Source of the DNA: CAWUEZ02 sp963921355
Lineage (GTDB): Bacteria; Pseudomonadota; Alphaproteobacteria; Thalassobaculales; Thalassobaculaceae
Assembly (NCBI GenBank): GCA_963921355.3
Contig: OZ001190.1
Coordinates: 3,782,001 to 3,846,000 of the forward strand
DNA: 64,000 nucleotides
Direction: 5' to 3'
Made by a program: the position numbers and the translations under genes
The notes under the pieces: generated by a model
The model's database searches: none
What the model was told of the DNA's origin: nothing
Seen by the model: only the letters and a program-made list of their open reading frames with translations
In this document: positions 1 to 8,256 of the stretch, piece by piece
Numbering within the stretch: the stretch's first letter is position 1
Layout of the letters: the number at the start of each line of letters is the position of its first letter

Positions 1-1
1 G

Positions 2-379
2 GGGGAAGTGAATACGGCGATCCATAAGGGCCTCGGCGCACTCGGTGTGGTGACGGACGGCTCGATCCGCGACCTGGACGCCTGCGCGCCCGGGTTTCAA
101 TTGCTGGCGGGCAAAGTCGGGCCCAGCCATGCCCATGTCCACGTCGTCGACCATGGTGGCCAGGTGAACATCTTCGGCATGATCGTCGCTAGCAACGACA
201 TCATCCATGCCGACCGCCACGGAGCCGTGGTGGTGCCCGCTGAGGCGGTCAAGAAGCTCCCCGATGCCATCGATCTGCTGACACGCAAGGAGGCCGTCAT
301 CCTGGAGGCCGCCCGCGCTCCGGATTTCGACATCGCCAAGCTGAAGACGGCCATGGGCCAGTCGGCCGAAATCCACTGA
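2..379 (+). CDS. RraA-family lyase/aldolase, 5'-truncated by window edge
   Basis: The reading frame is open to the window edge, so only the C-terminal ~125 residues are visible. It carries the RraA / 4-hydroxy-4-methyl-2-oxoglutarate aldolase family signature: a TDGSIRD stretch (the DG-x-x-RD substrate and metal motif) followed by a segment ending in HADRHGAVVVP, typical of the C-terminal half of this fold. Family members are divalent-metal lyases acting on oxaloacetate-like 2-oxo acids; some instead inhibit RNase E. A GTG at position 8 is probably internal. The next gene starts 10 bases downstream and the run continues with a hydroxyacid dehydrogenase and an aldolase, so a catabolic lyase role is more likely than RNase E control. 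The exact substrate cannot be read from the sequence. Confidence 0.8.
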   Translation, partial: GEVNTAIHKGLGALGVVTDGSIRDLDACAPGFQLLAGKVGPSHAHVHVVDHGGQVNIFGMIVASNDIIHADRHGAVVVPAEAVKKLPDAIDLLTRKEAVILEAARAPDFDIAKLKTAMGQSAEIH

Positions 380-389
380 GGATGTCCGG

Positions 390-1361
390 ATGAGCGCGAA
401 CAAAAAGAAGGTCCTGATTCTCGGGCCGATGCACCCTGACGGCATGGCCCTGTTCGACGGGCGCGACGATGTCGAGGTCGAAGTCCTGGCGGATCTCTCA
501 CCCGAGACCATTCTTGCCAAGGTTCCCGGCGTTCACGGCATCGGCGTCCGGGTCGCCAAGATCGACCGCGCGGTGATCGCCGCCGCGGACAGCCTTCAGG
601 TCGTCTCCCGGCACGGGGTTGGTTACGACAGCGTCGATATCGATGCACTCAGCGAGCGCGGCGTGCCGCTCTGCATAGCGCCGCGGGCGAACGCGCCGTC
701 GGTCGCCGAGCAGGCGATGATGTTTCTGCTGGCTCTGGCCAAGCAGCAACCGGCGCTCGACGCCCTGGTGCGTGCCGGACAGTGGGAACAGCGCATGGAG
801 CATCAGGCGATCGACCTGGACGGGCGCTGCCTGCTGATCATCGGCCTCGGGCGCATCGGCTCGCGGCTGGTCACGCGCGCCCGCGCCTTCGACATGCGCG
901 TCCTCGGATACGACCCGTATCTCGAGCCTTCGGCGATTGAGGCGATGGGCGCGGAGCCGGTCAGCGACTTCCGGCAGGTCCTGGGCGAGGTCGACGCGCT
1001 CAGCGTGCACTGCCCGCGCAACCCCGAAACCATCGGAATAATCGGTGAGGCCGAACTGGCCGCGCTCCGGCCCGGCGCGCTCGTGATCAATTGCGCGCGC
1101 GGCGGCATTATCGACGAGCCGGCGCTGCTGGAGGCTGTCCGGTCCGGTCAGGTCGGCGGGGCCGGGCTCGATGTGTTCGACGAGGAACCCGCCCTCGATC
1201 ACCCCTTCTTCCAGGAGCCCCGGATCCTGATGACGCCGCATTCCGCCGGGATCAGCCTCGAAGCCTCGAAGCGCTCGTCCTATCAGACCATTGAGAACAT
1301 CCTCGCCGTGCTGGACGGCGCGGTGGACCCGTCGGTGGTCGTGAACAAGCAGGTCCTCTGA
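390..1361 (+). CDS. D-2-hydroxyacid dehydrogenase (phosphoglycerate dehydrogenase-like)
   Basis: The 323-aa protein is an NAD-dependent D-isomer 2-hydroxyacid dehydrogenase. An N-terminal catalytic half contains RHGVGYD near residues 74-80. A Rossmann domain carries GLGRIG at 152-157. The expected catalytic trio is present: R237 in NCARGG, E266 in DEEP and H284 in TPHSAG. It lacks the C-terminal ACT/regulatory domains of long SerA enzymes, so it is the short catabolic type. A GAGGA-like ribosome site precedes the ATG. It lies between an RraA-like lyase and an HpcH-type aldolase in one plus-strand run, suggesting oxidation or reduction of a 2-hydroxy/2-oxo acid intermediate. The substrate is unknown; relatives act on glycerate, sulfolactate, lactate and similar acids. 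Confidence 0.9.
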   Translation: MSANKKKVLILGPMHPDGMALFDGRDDVEVEVLADLSPETILAKVPGVHGIGVRVAKIDRAVIAAADSLQVVSRHGVGYDSVDIDALSERGVPLCIAPRANAPSVAEQAMMFLLALAKQQPALDALVRAGQWEQRMEHQAIDLDGRCLLIIGLGRIGSRLVTRARAFDMRVLGYDPYLEPSAIEAMGAEPVSDFRQVLGEVDALSVHCPRNPETIGIIGEAELAALRPGALVINCARGGIIDEPALLEAVRSGQVGGAGLDVFDEEPALDHPFFQEPRILMTPHSAGISLEASKRSSYQTIENILAVLDGAVDPSVVVNKQVL

Positions 1362-1391
1362 ACGGACCGGATACACATCGGAGGAAACCCC

Positions 1392-2162
1392 ATGAACAGC
1401 CGCCTGCACGATGTCTGGAATGCCGGGCGCGGAGCGATCAACGGATGGCTCTCGATCCCCTCGACGGTGACCGCGGAGATCGCCGCCCTGCAGGACTACG
1501 ACAGCCTGACCATCGATCTGCAGCACGGTCTGGTGGACTACCAGGCCGCCCTTTCCCTGATGCAGGCGGTCCACGGCCACGGCAAGACTGTGCTGGCCCG
1601 CGTACCCTGGAATGAGCCCGGCATCATCATGAAACTGCTGGACGGAGGTGCGCTCGGGATCATCTGCCCGATGATCAACACCGCCGAAGAGGCCGAGCGT
1701 TTCGTTGGCGCCTGCCAGTACGCCCCGCGCGGCTACCGGTCGTCAGGGCCGACCCGGGCCGGGCTGATCTATCCCGACTACTTTAAGTCGGCCAACGACA
1801 CCGTGGTCACCTTGGCGATGATCGAAACGGTTCAGGCGGTCGAGAACCTGGACGCGATCCTGAAGACACCGAAGCTGACCGGCGTCTATGTCGGCCCCGG
1901 CGACCTCGCGGTCTCCATGGGCAAGCCGCCGGCCCTCGACCACACCGACCCCGAAATGGTCGAGGTAATCGACGGTGTCCTGGCGAAGGTCAAGGCGGCC
2001 GGCTTGAAATGCGGCATGCACTGCCTCAACCCACCCTTCATGGCCGACGCCGTGCGCAAGGGGTTCGACTTCGTTACCCTCTCGAGCGACGTGCGCCTGA
2101 TGACCGCCGCCCAGGCCGAGGGCGTCGGCGAATTCCGCAAACTCGGCGGAGGCGATCGGTGA
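1392..2162 (+). CDS. HpcH/HpaI family 2-oxo acid aldolase
   Basis: The 256-aa protein matches class II metal-dependent aldolases of the HpcH/HpaI family, which cleave 2-keto-3-deoxy sugar acids or 4-hydroxy-2-oxo acids to pyruvate plus an aldehyde. Visible family residues are H45 in DLQHG, R70 in the ARVPW segment, E145 in MIET and D171 in GPGDL; E145 and D171 are the expected metal ligands. Length agrees with the family (about 250-270 aa). A GGAGG ribosome site lies 6-10 bases before the ATG. Its stop overlaps the GTG start of the next dehydrogenase, so the two are translationally coupled. Together with the neighbouring dehydrogenases it suggests a sugar-acid or hydroxyacid degradation route; the natural aldol is not determinable here. 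Confidence 0.9.
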   Translation: MNSRLHDVWNAGRGAINGWLSIPSTVTAEIAALQDYDSLTIDLQHGLVDYQAALSLMQAVHGHGKTVLARVPWNEPGIIMKLLDGGALGIICPMINTAEEAERFVGACQYAPRGYRSSGPTRAGLIYPDYFKSANDTVVTLAMIETVQAVENLDAILKTPKLTGVYVGPGDLAVSMGKPPALDHTDPEMVEVIDGVLAKVKAAGLKCGMHCLNPPFMADAVRKGFDFVTLSSDVRLMTAAQAEGVGEFRKLGGGDR

Positions 2163-3289
2163 CGGCAGTCCGCCGGGACGGCGACCAGGTCCATGTCCCG
2201 GTCGAGGTGATGGAGCGGGTCGGCGCGGCCACCTTCGAGGCCAGCGGCTGCTCGGCGCGCGAGGCCGAGACCATCATCACGCGGCTGGCCGGCGCCAACC
2301 TGCGCGGCCATGACAGCCACGGCGTGATCCGGATCCCGCGCTACGTCCAGTGGATCGACGAAGGCCGGCAGGTTCCGAACCAGACGGTCGAGGTTCTGCT
2401 CGACCAACCGAGTTTCGCGGTGATCGACGGCCGGTTCGGCTTCGGTCAGTCGATCGGTGAGCAGACCGTCGATATCGGCATCGACAAGGCCAAGCGCCAC
2501 GGCATCGCCATGACGGCGCTGCGGAACTCCGGCCATCTCGGGCGGATCGGCGACTGGGCGGAACGCGCGGCCGCCCAGGACATCGTCTCGGTCCACATGG
2601 TCAACGTGCGCGGCTCGCTGATCGTCGCCCCGTTCGGCGGGATCGACCGACGCGGCAGCACCAACCCGTTCTGCGCGGGGATTCCCCTGCCCGGCGACGA
2701 GCCGATCATCCTGGATTTCGCGACCTCGCTGGTCGCTGAAGGCAAGGCCCTGGTCGCGCTGAAGGGTGGCAAATCCCTGCCCCCGGGCGCCCTGGTCGAC
2801 GGCGACGGCAATCTGACCAACGATCCAAACCCGCTCTACGGCGACACCCCGCCGGACAGCTATCCGGACCCGAACAACGGCCCCGGCGCGCTTCGGGCCT
2901 TCGGGGATCACAAGGGGTTCGGCATGAACTTCCTGATGGAGATGATGGCCGGGGCCCTGACCGGATCGGGCACCGCCGGCGCGCTGGGCGAACCGTCCAA
3001 CCGGCCGTTCTGCAACGGCATGTTCTCCTTCTACGTCGACCTGAACGCGATCACCGGTGTGCCGAGCCATCTCGGCCATCCGTTCGTCGACGAAGTGAAA
3101 AGCTACGTCGAATTTGTGAAATCGGCGCGGCCGACGGAACCGGGCGGCGCGGTCCTGGTGCCGGGCGAAAAGGAAAAGATGACCATGGCCGAGCGGCTGC
3201 GGACCGGCCTGCCCCTCGCCGCCGAGGCCTGGGACGACATCGTCGCCACGGCCCGCGCCAAGGGTGTCAACGACACCGAGATCGCCTGA
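2159..3289 (+). CDS. Ldh2-family malate/L-lactate/ureidoglycolate-type dehydrogenase
   Basis: The 376-aa product belongs to the Ldh2/MDH2 family of NAD(P)-dependent 2-hydroxyacid dehydrogenases, unrelated in fold to classical LDH and acting on malate, sulfolactate, ureidoglycolate or 2,3-diketogulonate. Family hallmarks are GHDSHG around residues 50-55, NSGHLGRIG with H126 as probable proton relay, and a C-terminal GDHKGFG-like segment. I chose the GTG at 2159 because it overlaps the aldolase stop by four bases (GTGA). The frame stays open upstream to an ATG at 2009, but that stretch is inside the aldolase and reads as arginine-rich shadow. With the D-specific dehydrogenase two genes upstream, the operon holds two dehydrogenase folds that usually have opposite stereospecificity. 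Confidence 0.88.
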   Translation: MTAVRRDGDQVHVPVEVMERVGAATFEASGCSAREAETIITRLAGANLRGHDSHGVIRIPRYVQWIDEGRQVPNQTVEVLLDQPSFAVIDGRFGFGQSIGEQTVDIGIDKAKRHGIAMTALRNSGHLGRIGDWAERAAAQDIVSVHMVNVRGSLIVAPFGGIDRRGSTNPFCAGIPLPGDEPIILDFATSLVAEGKALVALKGGKSLPPGALVDGDGNLTNDPNPLYGDTPPDSYPDPNNGPGALRAFGDHKGFGMNFLMEMMAGALTGSGTAGALGEPSNRPFCNGMFSFYVDLNAITGVPSHLGHPFVDEVKSYVEFVKSARPTEPGGAVLVPGEKEKMTMAERLRTGLPLAAEAWDDIVATARAKGVNDTEIA

Positions 3290-3293
3290 AACA

Positions 3294-4736
3294 ATGACCA
3301 CCACCGTCATCCGCGACTGCGCCTGGATCGTCGCCTGGGACCCGGTGGCCGGCACCCACGTCTATCACCAGGGCGGCGACGTCGCTTTCCGGGATGGTGA
3401 CCTGACCCAGGTCGGCGGCCGCCACGACGGTCCCGCCGATAACGAGATCGACGGCCGCCACCGCATGGTGATGCCGGGGCTGGTCAACCTGCACGCCCAC
3501 CCGATGGGGGGCTCGCTGGACAAGGGCACCTTCGACGAGGTCGGCGCCCCAGCCCAGTACGGCCATGCCCTCTACCATCTGTCGCCGCTGCTGGAAGACG
3601 ATGCCGAGGGCATCGCGGCCAACACAAGGCTGGCGCTGGCCGAACTGATGCTGTCCGGCGTCACCACCGTCACCGACCTCGGACGAGCCCGCGACGGCTG
3701 GCTCGACCTGATGGCGGATACCGGCATCCGCGCGGTCATCGGCGCCGGGTTCCGCGAGGCCCGCTGGGTCGATGTCGGCGGCCACCGGGTGGATTACGCC
3801 TGGGACGCCGAGGCCGGGCGCCGGGCCTACGAGACCGCCGTGGCGACGCTGGAGGAGGTCGAACGCCATCCGAGCGGGCGGCTGTCGCCCATGATGACAC
3901 CGTCCCAGGTCGAGACCGTGTCCCCCGACCTGCTGCGCGAGGCCCATGCGCTCGCCACCGAGCGCGGCTGGAAGTTCCAGGTCCACGCCGCCCAGACCAT
4001 GGTCGAAGTGCACGAGATGCTGCGCCGCCACGGCATGGGCGCGGTGCGCTTCCTGGACAGCCTCGGCATTCTGGATGAGCGCGTGATCCTCGGGCACGCC
4101 ATCTACCTCGACCACCATGACTGGAACCCGCTGCGCACCTCGGACGAGGTCGCGATCCTGGCCGAACGCGGGGTCACTGTCGCCCATTGTCCGACCGTCT
4201 TCGGGCGGACCGGCATGACCCTGCAGACCTTCGGGCGCTATGCCCGGGCCGGGATCCGGCTCGGGATCGGCACCGACAGTTTCCCGCACAACATGCTCGA
4301 GGAGATGCGCCATGTCGGCTACTTCGCGCGCATCACGGCGGGCGACGTCCACGACCACACGACCACCCAGGTGTTCGACGCCGCCACCGTGGGCGGCGCC
4401 GATGCCCTCGGGCGCCCGGACCTCGGCCGGCTCGCTGTTGGCGCCAAGGCCGATCTTGTGCTGGTCGACGTGACCCACCCCGCCATGCGGCCGGCGCGCG
4501 AGCCGATCCGGTCGCTGATCATCCAGGCCGCCGACCGCGCGGTGACCGATGTCTACGTCGACGGCCGCCAGGTGGTGCGCGACGGCCGATGCGTCCACAT
4601 CGACCTGGAGACGGAAGCCGCCCTGGTTGAGGAAGCCCAGGCGCGGGCGCTCGCCCGGGTACCCGGTCTGGATGCCGAGGGGCGCTCCATCGACACCATC
4701 GCGCCACGGGTCTATCCGCTCGCCGACGAGAGGTAA
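3294..4736 (+). CDS. Amidohydrolase family deaminase/hydrolase (TRZ/ATZ-like)
   Basis: The 480-aa protein is a metal-dependent amidohydrolase of the cytosine deaminase / chlorohydrolase type. The metal ligands are in place: H67 and H69 in LHAHP, H231 in VHAAQ, H268 in LGHAIYLDH and D328 in GTDSFPHN. Length (about 450-490 aa) fits. Relatives hydrolyse amino or halide groups from heterocycles such as adenosine derivatives, guanine or triazines. The ATG at 3294 lies 4 bases after the upstream stop; an in-frame ATG at 3264 lies inside the previous gene and is less likely. As last gene of the plus-strand run it may feed a substrate into the hydroxyacid/aldolase steps. The real substrate is not predictable from the motifs. 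Confidence 0.85.
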   Translation: MTTTVIRDCAWIVAWDPVAGTHVYHQGGDVAFRDGDLTQVGGRHDGPADNEIDGRHRMVMPGLVNLHAHPMGGSLDKGTFDEVGAPAQYGHALYHLSPLLEDDAEGIAANTRLALAELMLSGVTTVTDLGRARDGWLDLMADTGIRAVIGAGFREARWVDVGGHRVDYAWDAEAGRRAYETAVATLEEVERHPSGRLSPMMTPSQVETVSPDLLREAHALATERGWKFQVHAAQTMVEVHEMLRRHGMGAVRFLDSLGILDERVILGHAIYLDHHDWNPLRTSDEVAILAERGVTVAHCPTVFGRTGMTLQTFGRYARAGIRLGIGTDSFPHNMLEEMRHVGYFARITAGDVHDHTTTQVFDAATVGGADALGRPDLGRLAVGAKADLVLVDVTHPAMRPAREPIRSLIIQAADRAVTDVYVDGRQVVRDGRCVHIDLETEAALVEEAQARALARVPGLDAEGRSIDTIAPRVYPLADER

Positions 4737-4740
4737 CGGG

Positions 4741-5835
4741 TCAAGGTTCTTCGGGGCGCTGCAGCACCCGGGTGAAGGTGCGGGCCAGGGCCTCGGGCAG
4801 CGTGCAGCCCCAGTGGTCGTCCAGGTAGCGGCGGAAGTCGTAGATCGTGACCGCGGGACAGACCTCGGCCTCCAGCAGCCAGGGCGTCCCGTTCTCGTCC
4901 AGGCGGATGTCCATAGAGAACAGGTCTCGCAGACCGAGGCCCGCCGCCAGGCGCCGGGCGATATCCCCGATCAGGCCGGCGATCTCGGGGCTCTCCCGGG
5001 CAAGGTCCGTCAGGCGCGGCTGAAAGGCCCCCTGCCCGGCCGATGACAGGGTCGCGCCGCCATCAACGTCAGCCAGGCCCGAAAGCGTGGCATTGTCCGC
5101 CATGGTCATGAAATTGCCGCCGGCCTCGCCGCCGCCACCGGTATCGAGGCGATAGATGCCGAGACGCATCAGGTCCGGGTCGTCCTGGACCGCCATGTAG
5201 GAGACCCGCACATCGCGGCCGGGAATGAACGCCTGAACGATGGCGTCGTCGCGGTAGCGGGCATGGATGCGCCGACTGAGCGCCAGCGCCGCGTCCAGGG
5301 TCTCGACCTTGCTGTCGGCCCAGATCCCGATCTTCGCCCCCAGCGTGTTCGGCTTCACGAACCACGGTCCCTCACCCGCTGGAGGGGCCGTCAGCCAGGC
5401 GCCATCGCGGGACAGCCCGAACGGCGGCCCCGGCGCACCGAGCGCCTGGGCGACGCTGCCGGCCTTGGCCTTGTTTTGCGCCAGGGCATGGGCCTGGGGA
5501 GCGCTGCCGAAGACCCGGGCCCCGCACAGCCGCGCGAACGGGGCGACACTGCTGCCCATGTAGTAGCGGATGCCATCGGTGATGGACCACACGATCGTCC
5601 GCGCCGGGTCCGCCAGCAGCCACGGAACCCAGTCCACGGGCCGGGACGGATCGGCGATCCGAGCCTCGAATCCGGCATCTTCGAGCGCCCCCAGGATCGC
5701 GGCGCGGTCGGTTTCCAGATCGGTCGCCTGGCTGAGATACGCGGCGATCTCGGCAGCGATGTCGCCAGGATATCCAATCTCGGCCAACCGGGCCGCGCAG
5801 GACTCCGGCGGCTCCGCCAGGATCAGCGCCCTCAC
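4741..5835 (-). CDS. ATP-grasp ligase, D-alanine-D-alanine ligase-like
   Basis: The 364-aa protein resembles ATP-grasp carboxylate-amine ligases. A central KPNTLGAKIG stretch fits the ATP-binding loop. Near the C terminus, DIRLDENGTPWLLEAEVCPA corresponds to the metal-binding strand of D-Ala-D-Ala ligases, although the NTLPG-type ending of true Ddl enzymes is replaced. It probably joins an amino acid or small acid to an amine rather than making cell-wall dipeptide; essential ddl genes normally sit in the mur cluster. The start is a GTG at 5835 overlapping the stop of the upstream MBL hydrolase (GTGA), so the two are co-translated. It converges with the amidohydrolase, with only 4 bases between their stops. 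Confidence 0.75.
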   Translation of the reverse strand: MRALILAEPPESCAARLAEIGYPGDIAAEIAAYLSQATDLETDRAAILGALEDAGFEARIADPSRPVDWVPWLLADPARTIVWSITDGIRYYMGSSVAPFARLCGARVFGSAPQAHALAQNKAKAGSVAQALGAPGPPFGLSRDGAWLTAPPAGEGPWFVKPNTLGAKIGIWADSKVETLDAALALSRRIHARYRDDAIVQAFIPGRDVRVSYMAVQDDPDLMRLGIYRLDTGGGGEAGGNFMTMADNATLSGLADVDGGATLSSAGQGAFQPRLTDLARESPEIAGLIGDIARRLAAGLGLRDLFSMDIRLDENGTPWLLEAEVCPAVTIYDFRRYLDDHWGCTLPEALARTFTRVLQRPEEP

Positions 5836-6566
5836 GCCGCCTTCGCCCGACGGTAGGAGTCAATCAAAGCCCGCATCCGGTCGCCATCAAACGGCGCGAA
5901 ATGCCCCGGGAGCACCAACGCAACGTCCAGGGTCTCGAGCCGGCGGTGGGTGGCCAGCAGGTCATCCACATCGGCGCCCGGGATCTCGTCCAGGATCTCC
6001 CCTTCGTAGACCACATCGACCGAAAACAGCAGCCGGCGTTCCTCTTCGTAGAAGCAGAGATGGCCCGGCGAATGCCCCGGCGTGTGGAGCACGACCAGGG
6101 AGTGCCCGCCAAGGTCGATCACCGCGCCGTCCTCGAGCGTCCCGGTTGCCGGCGCCGGCGGGATCCGCCAGGCGCGGACGTCGAAGCCGTCTGCGGTCGG
6201 ATCGAAAGCAAGGGAATCGGGATGGTCGATCAGATAGGGGATGATCTGGGTCGTTACCGGATCCGGGTCAGCGAGAACGGCGGCTTCCAGCGGGTGGACC
6301 AGGCGTTCGGCAAACTGGTGCAGGCCGCCGATATGGTCGAAATGGGTGTGGCTGGCGACCGCGACGATCGGCCGCTCGAACAGTTCCGGCACATGGTCGG
6401 TCAGCGGCACCAGCCCCCAACCGGCATCGATCACCAGGCGCCGCTCGGCCCCGTCGACCACCCAGATCGCCCCGCGCCCGCCCGGCGACGCGAACAGCTC
6501 CTCGATCCGCCAGAGGCCGTCGCCGTGGGATTCGACCCGCAGGGTCCCGTTGTCGAAGGAATGCAT
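5832..6566 (-). CDS. MBL-fold metallo-hydrolase
   Basis: The 244-aa protein has the metallo-beta-lactamase zinc motif HTHFDH at residues 73-78 and a second ligand region HTPGHSPGH further on, as in glyoxalase II-like hydrolases. Such enzymes hydrolyse thioesters, lactones or phosphodiesters. I place the start at the ATG at 6566; the frame is open to 6635, but that stretch crosses the rpmF terminator, so translation from there is unlikely. The gene shares a four-base overlap with the ATP-grasp gene downstream, making a two-gene unit. No substrate can be assigned; a thioester or lactone hydrolase working with the ligase is only a guess. Confidence 0.85.
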   Translation of the reverse strand: MHSFDNGTLRVESHGDGLWRIEELFASPGGRGAIWVVDGAERRLVIDAGWGLVPLTDHVPELFERPIVAVASHTHFDHIGGLHQFAERLVHPLEAAVLADPDPVTTQIIPYLIDHPDSLAFDPTADGFDVRAWRIPPAPATGTLEDGAVIDLGGHSLVVLHTPGHSPGHLCFYEEERRLLFSVDVVYEGEILDEIPGADVDDLLATHRRLETLDVALVLPGHFAPFDGDRMRALIDSYRRAKAA

Positions 6567-6596
6567 GACGCCATGGTGGGCGAGCGTCCGGGCACG

Positions 6597-6627
6597 AAAA
6601 AGCCCCGGTCCGCGGGGCATCGGGGCT
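6597..6627 (-). terminator. Rho-independent terminator of rpmF
   Basis: Read on the minus strand, AGCCCCG and CGGGGCT arms form a strong GC stem immediately followed by TTTTT. It lies about 30 bases past the rpmF stop and just before the MBL hydrolase start, so it isolates rpmF as a single-gene transcript. Confidence 0.85.
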
Positions 6628-6655
6628 GATCGCAATCACGTCCAACAGGGTCGGA

Positions 6656-6841
6656 TCAGACCTTGTCCTTCACCTTCAGAACCTGACGGCCCCGGTACAT
6701 GCCGGTCTTCAGGTCGATGTGGTGCGGTCGGTGCAGCTCGCCGGTGTCCGGGCTCTCCACGTAGGCATCGGACGTCAGCTTGTCGTGCGCCCGGCGCATC
6801 CCCCGCTTGGACGGGGTGGTTTTACGCTTGGGAACGGCCAT
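6656..6841 (-). CDS. rpmF: 50S ribosomal protein L32
   Basis: The 61-aa basic protein begins MAVPKRKTTPSKRGMRRAHD, the unmistakable N terminus of bacterial ribosomal protein L32, a structural component of the large subunit. The alphaproteobacterial C-terminal ending (…RGRQVLKVKDKV) is present. The start at 6841 is chosen because MAVPK is universal; an upstream in-frame ATG at 6850 would add three residues. The gene has its own promoter upstream and its own terminator downstream. In many bacteria rpmF is followed by plsX-fabH; here it stands alone between an MBL hydrolase and a divergent phnM. Confidence 0.97.
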   Translation of the reverse strand: MAVPKRKTTPSKRGMRRAHDKLTSDAYVESPDTGELHRPHHIDLKTGMYRGRQVLKVKDKV

Positions 6842-6897
6842 CGTTCGCACTCCAATAGGAATCGGTTGGCCGCGGGCGGTCTCGCGACGGAGCGCGC

Positions 6898-6926
6898 GTT
6901 ATACGGAAGATCGGTGGGCCGCGCAA
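6898..6926 (-). promoter_or_regulatory. Sigma-70-type promoter of rpmF
   Basis: On the minus strand a TTGCGC hexamer (6921-6926) and a TATAAC hexamer (6898-6903) are separated by exactly 17 bases. The -10 lies about 57 bases before the rpmF start, giving a short leader. This is a good match for a housekeeping promoter of a ribosomal-protein gene. Confidence 0.65.
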
Positions 6927-7029
6927 GCCCTTCCGATCCGAGGGTAACCGAAAGATCACTTGAACCACTCAACCGACGGGATTATCCGGATCACCCACCG
7001 CGAATGCGGGTGTTTCGGACGGACCGATC

Positions 7030-8169
7030 ATGTCACTTGCCTTCCAGAATGCGCGCCTTGTGATGCGGGATGCCGTCGTCGACGGGACGCTCGACGTCAC
7101 GGACGGGCTGATCCGCGCGATCGACGACTCGAATGCGGCACCGGGTGCCGCCATCGACCTCGACGGCGATCTGCTGATGCCGGGCCTGGTCGAACTGCAT
7201 ACCGACAATGTCGAGAAGCACTACCAGCCGCGCGTCCAGGTGTATTGGGACGCCCGATCCGCCGCGGTGGCGCATGACGGGCAGATCGCAACCTCCGGCA
7301 TCACCACCGTTTTCGATGCGGTCTGCCTCGGTATGACCGAGAAAGGGGAACTGCGCGCCGAACATCTCGGCCCGATGATCGACGGGATCGCCGACGCCCA
7401 TTCCGCCGGCATGTTCCGGGTCGACCACCGGATCCACCTGCGCTGCGAGGTCATCGGGCCGGATGTGCTGGACCAGCTCGCCGCCTTCGACGACCACCCG
7501 CTGGTCGGCCTGGTGTCGCTGATGGATCACGCGCCCGGCCAGCGTCAGACCGCCGATATCGACCGCTGGCGCCAGATTAAACGCGAGGTCGATGGTCTCG
7601 ATGAAGCCGAGGTCGACCGGGAGTTCGACCGCCTGACCACCGCGTCGGAGGAGCTCGGGCCGGTGCACCGCCAGGCGGTCGCCCGCTGGGCCCGGGAGCG
7701 TGGCCACGGCCTGGCGAGCCACGATGACGAGACCATCGACCACGTGGCCGAGTCGGCCGAGATCGGCTGCACCATCGCCGAGTTTCCGACCACCGTGGCG
7801 GCGGCACGGGCCTCGCGCGAGCACGGCCTCGCCGTCCTGATGGGCGGCCCGAACCTGGTGCGCGGGCGCTCCTCCTACGGCAACGTCACGGCGCGCGACC
7901 TCGCCGCCGAGGGCCTGCTCGACATCATCTCCTCGGACTACATCCCGGCCAGCATGCTGCACGCCGCCTTCGCGCTGGCGGATCACGTCGACGGCTGGGA
8001 CCTGCCGAAGGCAGTCGCGACGGTGACCGACACGCCGGCCCGGGCGGCGGGACTGGACGACCGCGGGGCGCTGGAACCCGGCAAGCGGGCCGACCTGATC
8101 CGGGTGCGGATGGTCGACGGCCGCCCGGTCGTGCGCGGCGTCTGGGTTGAAGGAGAACGGGTGGCTTAA
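7030..8169 (+). CDS. phnM: Alpha-D-ribose 1-methylphosphonate 5-triphosphate diphosphatase (PhnM)
   Basis: The 379-aa protein matches PhnM of the carbon-phosphorus lyase pathway, an amidohydrolase-superfamily diphosphatase that releases pyrophosphate from ribose-1-phosphonate 5-triphosphate. The diagnostic HTDN-x-EKH motif (LHTDNVEKH, about residues 56-64), in which HxD replaces the usual HxH, is present, with SHDDET near the middle and SSDYIP toward the C terminus. Length fits E. coli PhnM (378 aa). No other phn gene (phnGHIJKL, transporter) lies in this window, so it is an orphan or a separated part of the pathway. It diverges from rpmF, and a repeat element follows its stop. Confidence 0.9.
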   Translation: MSLAFQNARLVMRDAVVDGTLDVTDGLIRAIDDSNAAPGAAIDLDGDLLMPGLVELHTDNVEKHYQPRVQVYWDARSAAVAHDGQIATSGITTVFDAVCLGMTEKGELRAEHLGPMIDGIADAHSAGMFRVDHRIHLRCEVIGPDVLDQLAAFDDHPLVGLVSLMDHAPGQRQTADIDRWRQIKREVDGLDEAEVDREFDRLTTASEELGPVHRQAVARWARERGHGLASHDDETIDHVAESAEIGCTIAEFPTTVAAARASREHGLAVLMGGPNLVRGRSSYGNVTARDLAAEGLLDIISSDYIPASMLHAAFALADHVDGWDLPKAVATVTDTPARAAGLDDRGALEPGKRADLIRVRMVDGRPVVRGVWVEGERVA

Positions 8170-8180
8170 GCCCCCGGGTG

Positions 8181-8256
8181 GCCCTTCGACACGCCCTGCG
8201 GGCCGCTCAGGGCGAGGTCAAGATATGAGGAGACGCGCGGCGCTCCGTCGAAGGGG
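8181..8256. repeat. Dispersed intergenic repeat with terminal inverted arms
   Basis: The stretch 8181-8219 (starting GCCCTTCGACACGCCCTGCG and ending GGGCGAGGTC) closely matches 31491-31529 and the inverted copy 31541-31588. Inverted arms CCCTTCGAC (8182-8190) and GTCGAAGGG (8247-8255) bracket the element. It lies between the convergent phnM and the thiazoline-hydrolase gene. Confidence 0.7.

Noticed and set aside
1886..3355. A 489-codon minus-strand ORF opposite the Ldh2 gene
   Set aside because: It is antisense to a well-defined dehydrogenase with all family motifs and shows no recognisable domain or start site.
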